A DNA stretch of 64,000 bases from Streptomyces sp. PKU-EA00015 (GTDB taxonomy: Bacteria > Actinomycetota > Actinomycetes > Streptomycetales > Streptomycetaceae): assembly GCF_013387495.1 (NCBI RefSeq), contig NZ_JABZEE010000046.1, positions 1-64,000 on the forward strand. The letters are read 5' to 3'. Numbering within the stretch: the stretch's first letter is position 1; every line of letters starts with the position of its first letter. This document shows, one piece after another, positions 62,020 to 64,000 of this stretch. A program made the position numbers and the translations under genes. The notes beneath the pieces were generated by a model, which did not search any database, was not told the origin of the DNA, and worked only from the letters and a program-made list of their open reading frames with translations.

Positions 62020-62685
62020 ATGACAATTACGGCGACCGGATCCTTGTCCGTCGAACAGAGGGGAGGGCGGCGGGCGGTCAGGGGCCCCGCCCACGGGGCG
62101 GTCGGCGTGGGGCGCGCCTTCGCCTGGATGCTGGTGGTGACGGGTGCGGCGGGGCTCCTCGCGGCGTGGGTCATCACGCTGGACAAGTTCAAGATCCTCG
62201 AGGCGAAGATCGCGGGCACGACCTTCACTCCGGGGTGCAGTCTCAATCCGGTGGTGTCCTGCGGCAGCGTGATGGAGAGCGGCCAGGCGTCCGCGTTCGG
62301 CTTTCCCAACCCGATGCTGGGGCTGGTGGCATACGCGGTCGTGGTCGGCGTCGGGGTGAGCCTGCTGGCGGGCGCGCGTTTCCCGCGCTGGTACTGGCTG
62401 ACGTTCAACGCGGGGACGTTGTTCGGCGTCGGGTTCTGCACATGGCTGATGCAGCAGTCGCTGTACGAGATCAACGCGCTGTGCCTGTGGTGCTGCCTGG
62501 CGTGGGTCGCCACGATCGTCATGTTCTGGTACGTGACCGCGCACAGCGTGCGGAACGGGCTGCTGCCCGCGCCGGCCGGACTGCGGTGTTTCTTCGGCGA
62601 GTTCACGTGGGTGCTGCCGGTGCTGCACGTCGGCATCATCGGGATGCTCGTGCTGACCCGGTGGTGGGACTTCTGGACCGGCTGA
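62020..62685 (+). CDS. VKOR-type thiol oxidoreductase (DsbB-like)
   Basis: This 221-residue membrane protein has five helices and the bacterial vitamin-K-epoxide-reductase signature. The loop cysteines are Cys73 and Cys81 (GCSLNPVVSCGSV), and the quinone-site pair is Cys155-Leu-Trp-Cys158 (INALCLWCCLAW) with an extra Cys159. It moves electrons from exported dithiols through a Dsb-type partner to quinone. It is encoded between two chaplin genes whose products carry one disulfide each. ATG 62020 lacks a strong ribosome site. Confidence 0.92.
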   Translation: MTITATGSLSVEQRGGRRAVRGPAHGAVGVGRAFAWMLVVTGAAGLLAAWVITLDKFKILEAKIAGTTFTPGCSLNPVVSCGSVMESGQASAFGFPNPMLGLVAYAVVVGVGVSLLAGARFPRWYWLTFNAGTLFGVGFCTWLMQQSLYEINALCLWCCLAWVATIVMFWYVTAHSVRNGLLPAPAGLRCFFGEFTWVLPVLHVGIIGMLVLTRWWDFWTG

Positions 62686-62730
62686 CACGAAGGGTCCGCC
62701 GGTCCCGGCGAGCGGGCCCGGACGCGCAGC

Positions 62731-62760
62731 AGCCCCGGCCGCCCTGACGGCGCCGGGGCT
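62731..62760 (+). terminator. hairpin terminator after VKOR gene
   Basis: AGCCCCGGC pairs with GCCGGGGCT over a 12-base loop about 45 bases past the stop, with flanking GCAG/CTGC extending the stem. Confidence 0.65.
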
Positions 62761-62881
62761 CCTGCGTGCGAGGCGTCGGTTGGTGCCCGTGCGGTTGCGG
62801 CGGTGATCGGGAGGGAGTCGACGACGCAGCCGGCGTCGGCCTTGGCCGGCAGGCCGACGGCGGCGTCGAGCACCCCGGGGA

Positions 62882-63145
62882 TCAGGTGTCGTGCCGCTCG
62901 TGGAGCCAGCCGCGCCGCGGTGGCGGGGGAGCGGGACGGACCTGCTCCTCGGCGGAAGGGGCGGGGAAGCGGGTGAGCCGTGCCCAGTCCCCGTCCGGCG
63001 TGCCCGGCAGCGTCCGGCCGCCCGCCGCCCACTCCCGTGCCAGCTGTTCGTAGATGGGGCTGCTGCCCGGCTGCCGGGCCGCAGGCGTCGAATCGGTTCT
63101 CGTCTGCACGCGCTGCCAACGAGTCGGCGCGGTAGTCCTTGCCAT
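62882..63145 (-). CDS. small hypothetical protein
   Basis: This 87-residue soluble protein (MARTTAPTRWQRVQTRTDST...) is Arg/Thr/Pro-rich. It has SSPIYEQLAREWAAGGRTLPGTPDGDWARLTRF in the middle and a basic Pro-rich end (RPAPPPPRRGWLHERHDT). Codon bias is typical, so it is likely real, but no ribosome site is visible and a slightly longer form from ATG 63163 is possible. Function unknown. Confidence 0.6.
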   Translation of the reverse strand: MARTTAPTRWQRVQTRTDSTPAARQPGSSPIYEQLAREWAAGGRTLPGTPDGDWARLTRFPAPSAEEQVRPAPPPPRRGWLHERHDT

Positions 63146-63640
63146 ACGCGGGCCAACGCGCATCCGTCGGCCGAGGTCACTGCCGCGCCGGTACGACCGG
63201 GGTACGACGGGAACGGCCTTTCGAGCGCACGTGGCGGGATTCCCGCGTGACGCGGGGTGCGCCGCCGTCGTCCCCGTCGTGTGCGGGCAGGCTCCCGCCC
63301 CGTTCACCCGCGCTGCTGATCGGGGCGGGGGAGGCGGTCCCGCGGCACCAGGGTGCCGAGCGGTCGCCGCGCACGTCCTGCTGCCGGTCTCCCGGCTGGG
63401 GACCGCCAGTTGAAGCCCGCCGGGTCCCGTACGCCCGGTGGCCGGTCAGCTCGCCTCGACGGCGAACGGCAGCGTACGCAGCCGGTGAACGGGACTGCTG
63501 CGAGCCCCGGTTGCCCCCGTCCGGGGCGAACAACCCTTTGGTCGCACGCTGGTTGTCCCCGCTGAAGCCGTCAACACCGAAGCGTCATTACTTCGCAGGA
63601 GCAACCCACGGGGAGGGGTGACGACATGTCGAAGTGCGGA
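63146..63640. other. region with possible decayed coding sequence
   Basis: About 500 bases lack a complete gene. On the minus strand two short stretches have coding-like bias and their own stops: ...PVHRLRTLPFAVEAS (stop near 63449) and ...RPLGTLVPRDRLPRPDQQRG (stop near 63308). They look like C-terminal tails of lost genes. The first has the style of a cytochrome P450 end, which I cannot confirm. Confidence 0.3.
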
Positions 63641-63644
63641 TCGA

Positions 63645-63674
63645 GGGCCGGCCGGGAGACTTCCGGCCGGCCCT
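63645..63674. terminator. perfect 12-bp hairpin
   Basis: AGGGCCGGCCGG and CCGGCCGGCCCT flank GAGACTT about 90 bases beyond the second chaplin's stop. It may be a second-line terminator or belong to a rightward gene now lost. Confidence 0.6.
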
Positions 63675-63710
63675 CACCATCTGCATGCGGCGTCGTGCAC
63701 CGAACGAGGT

Positions 63711-63744
63711 CGCGGCCTCCCCCAGTGGTACAGGGGAGGCCGCG
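63711..63744 (-). terminator. hairpin terminator of the second chaplin gene
   Basis: CGCGGCCTCCCC and GGGGAGGCCGCG pair perfectly over a 10-base loop (CAGTGGTACA), 16 bases after the chaplin stop at 63761. The sequence resembles the dispersed element found inside hutH (CTCCC/GGGGGAG with TAC). Confidence 0.75.
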
Positions 63745-63760
63745 ACGGGTGCAGCGGTGC

Positions 63761-64000
63761 TCAGGCGCCGTTGAGGCAGCTGGTGCCGAAGGCCGGGTTG
63801 AGCAGCGCGATGGCGTCCACCGTGTTGCCACAGAGGTTGGTCGGCACGTGGAGGGGGACCTGGAGCTGGTTGCCCGAGGCGACGCCCGGGGAACCGACGG
63901 CCTCACCGAGGGCCCCGGCGTCGGCGGCAGCAATGCCGGCGCCGCCGGCAAGGATGGCGCCCGTGCTGGCGACAACGGCGGCGGCCTTCGCGATACGCGA
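63761..64000 (-). CDS. short chaplin (two-cysteine type), N-terminus beyond window
   Basis: Seventy-nine codons are visible, missing only the first few. The signal-peptide part (SRIAKAAAVVASTGAILAGG) ends near AAA-DAGA. The chaplin domain reads GSPGVASGNQLQVPLHVPTN, then LCGNTVDAIALLNPAFGTSCLNG. Both disulfide cysteines are present. It is more like classic ChpH than the chaplin at 61350. Role: surface amyloid for aerial growth. The start lies outside the window. Confidence 0.9.
   Translation of the reverse strand, partial: SRIAKAAAVVASTGAILAGGAGIAAADAGALGEAVGSPGVASGNQLQVPLHVPTNLCGNTVDAIALLNPAFGTSCLNGA

Overview
The window is a stretch of high-G+C actinobacterial chromosome, almost certainly from a Streptomyces. 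The evidence is strong G/C bias at third codon positions, frequent GTG starts, chaplins, an LAXTG sortase-type protein, a mycothiol-conjugate amidase and PccB/PccE. The gene order matches, from memory, the S. coelicolor core region around SCO4924-SCO4985. I see no rRNA, tRNA, CRISPR array, transposase or phage module.

Layout. (1) 1-14.5 kb is core: a small membrane protein, pccE-pccB facing birA, a class III adenylate cyclase, an enoyl-CoA hydratase, a GGDEF protein, hutH (interrupted in frame by a short repeat element), a small LAETG protein, an acidic protein, an L,D-transpeptidase lipoprotein, a double-GNAT protein, and a divergent XRE regulator/alcohol dehydrogenase pair. (2) 14.6-26 kb looks accessory. 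It holds a polytopic membrane protein, a five-gene operon resembling Bacillus sdpABC (secreted peptide, DUF5819/SdpA-like, HTTM/SdpB-like, serine hydrolase, tiny membrane protein), a DUF4389 protein, a gene remnant, one msrA, a SpoIIE-type phosphatase preceded by a coupled 46-codon ORF, and a class I terpene synthase. (3) 26-37 kb is core again: msrA, a TPR-like membrane protein, cystathionine gamma-synthase/lyase, an ECF-like sigma factor with a coupled membrane protein, MarR, ilvA, a DrrAB-type ABC exporter, greA, DUF4307 and mca. (4) 37-50.8 kb holds a large STAND/NB-ARC-TPR protein, a DUF255 thioredoxin-fold protein, a four-gene glycan operon (processive GT2, GT-C, DPMS-GtrA, galactose-oxidase-like copper radical oxidase) and a TetR/hemolysin III pair with a perfect operator-like palindrome. 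(5) 51-52.9 kb encodes GTP-dependent PEP carboxykinase.

(6) 52.9-57.5 kb is a second accessory block. It contains a decayed rmlA, a collagen-like exported protein with six 45-bp repeats, a 37-codon stub of rmlB, an intact rmlD, a glycosyltransferase-methyltransferase fusion and a TPR membrane protein. The layout recalls the Bacillus BclA/rml exosporium locus, but the rhamnose genes are partly destroyed. (7) 58-64 kb holds a small conserved protein, an alanine-type aminotransferase, a PrmC-like methyltransferase, a two-cysteine chaplin, a VKOR-type oxidoreductase, a small hypothetical gene and a second chaplin cut by the window end.

The two most interesting systems are the Sdp-like operon (16.7-20.7 kb) and the collagen/rml/GT-MT locus (52.9-57.5 kb). 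The second Csl/GlxA-type glycan operon (42.8-49.4 kb) is also notable.
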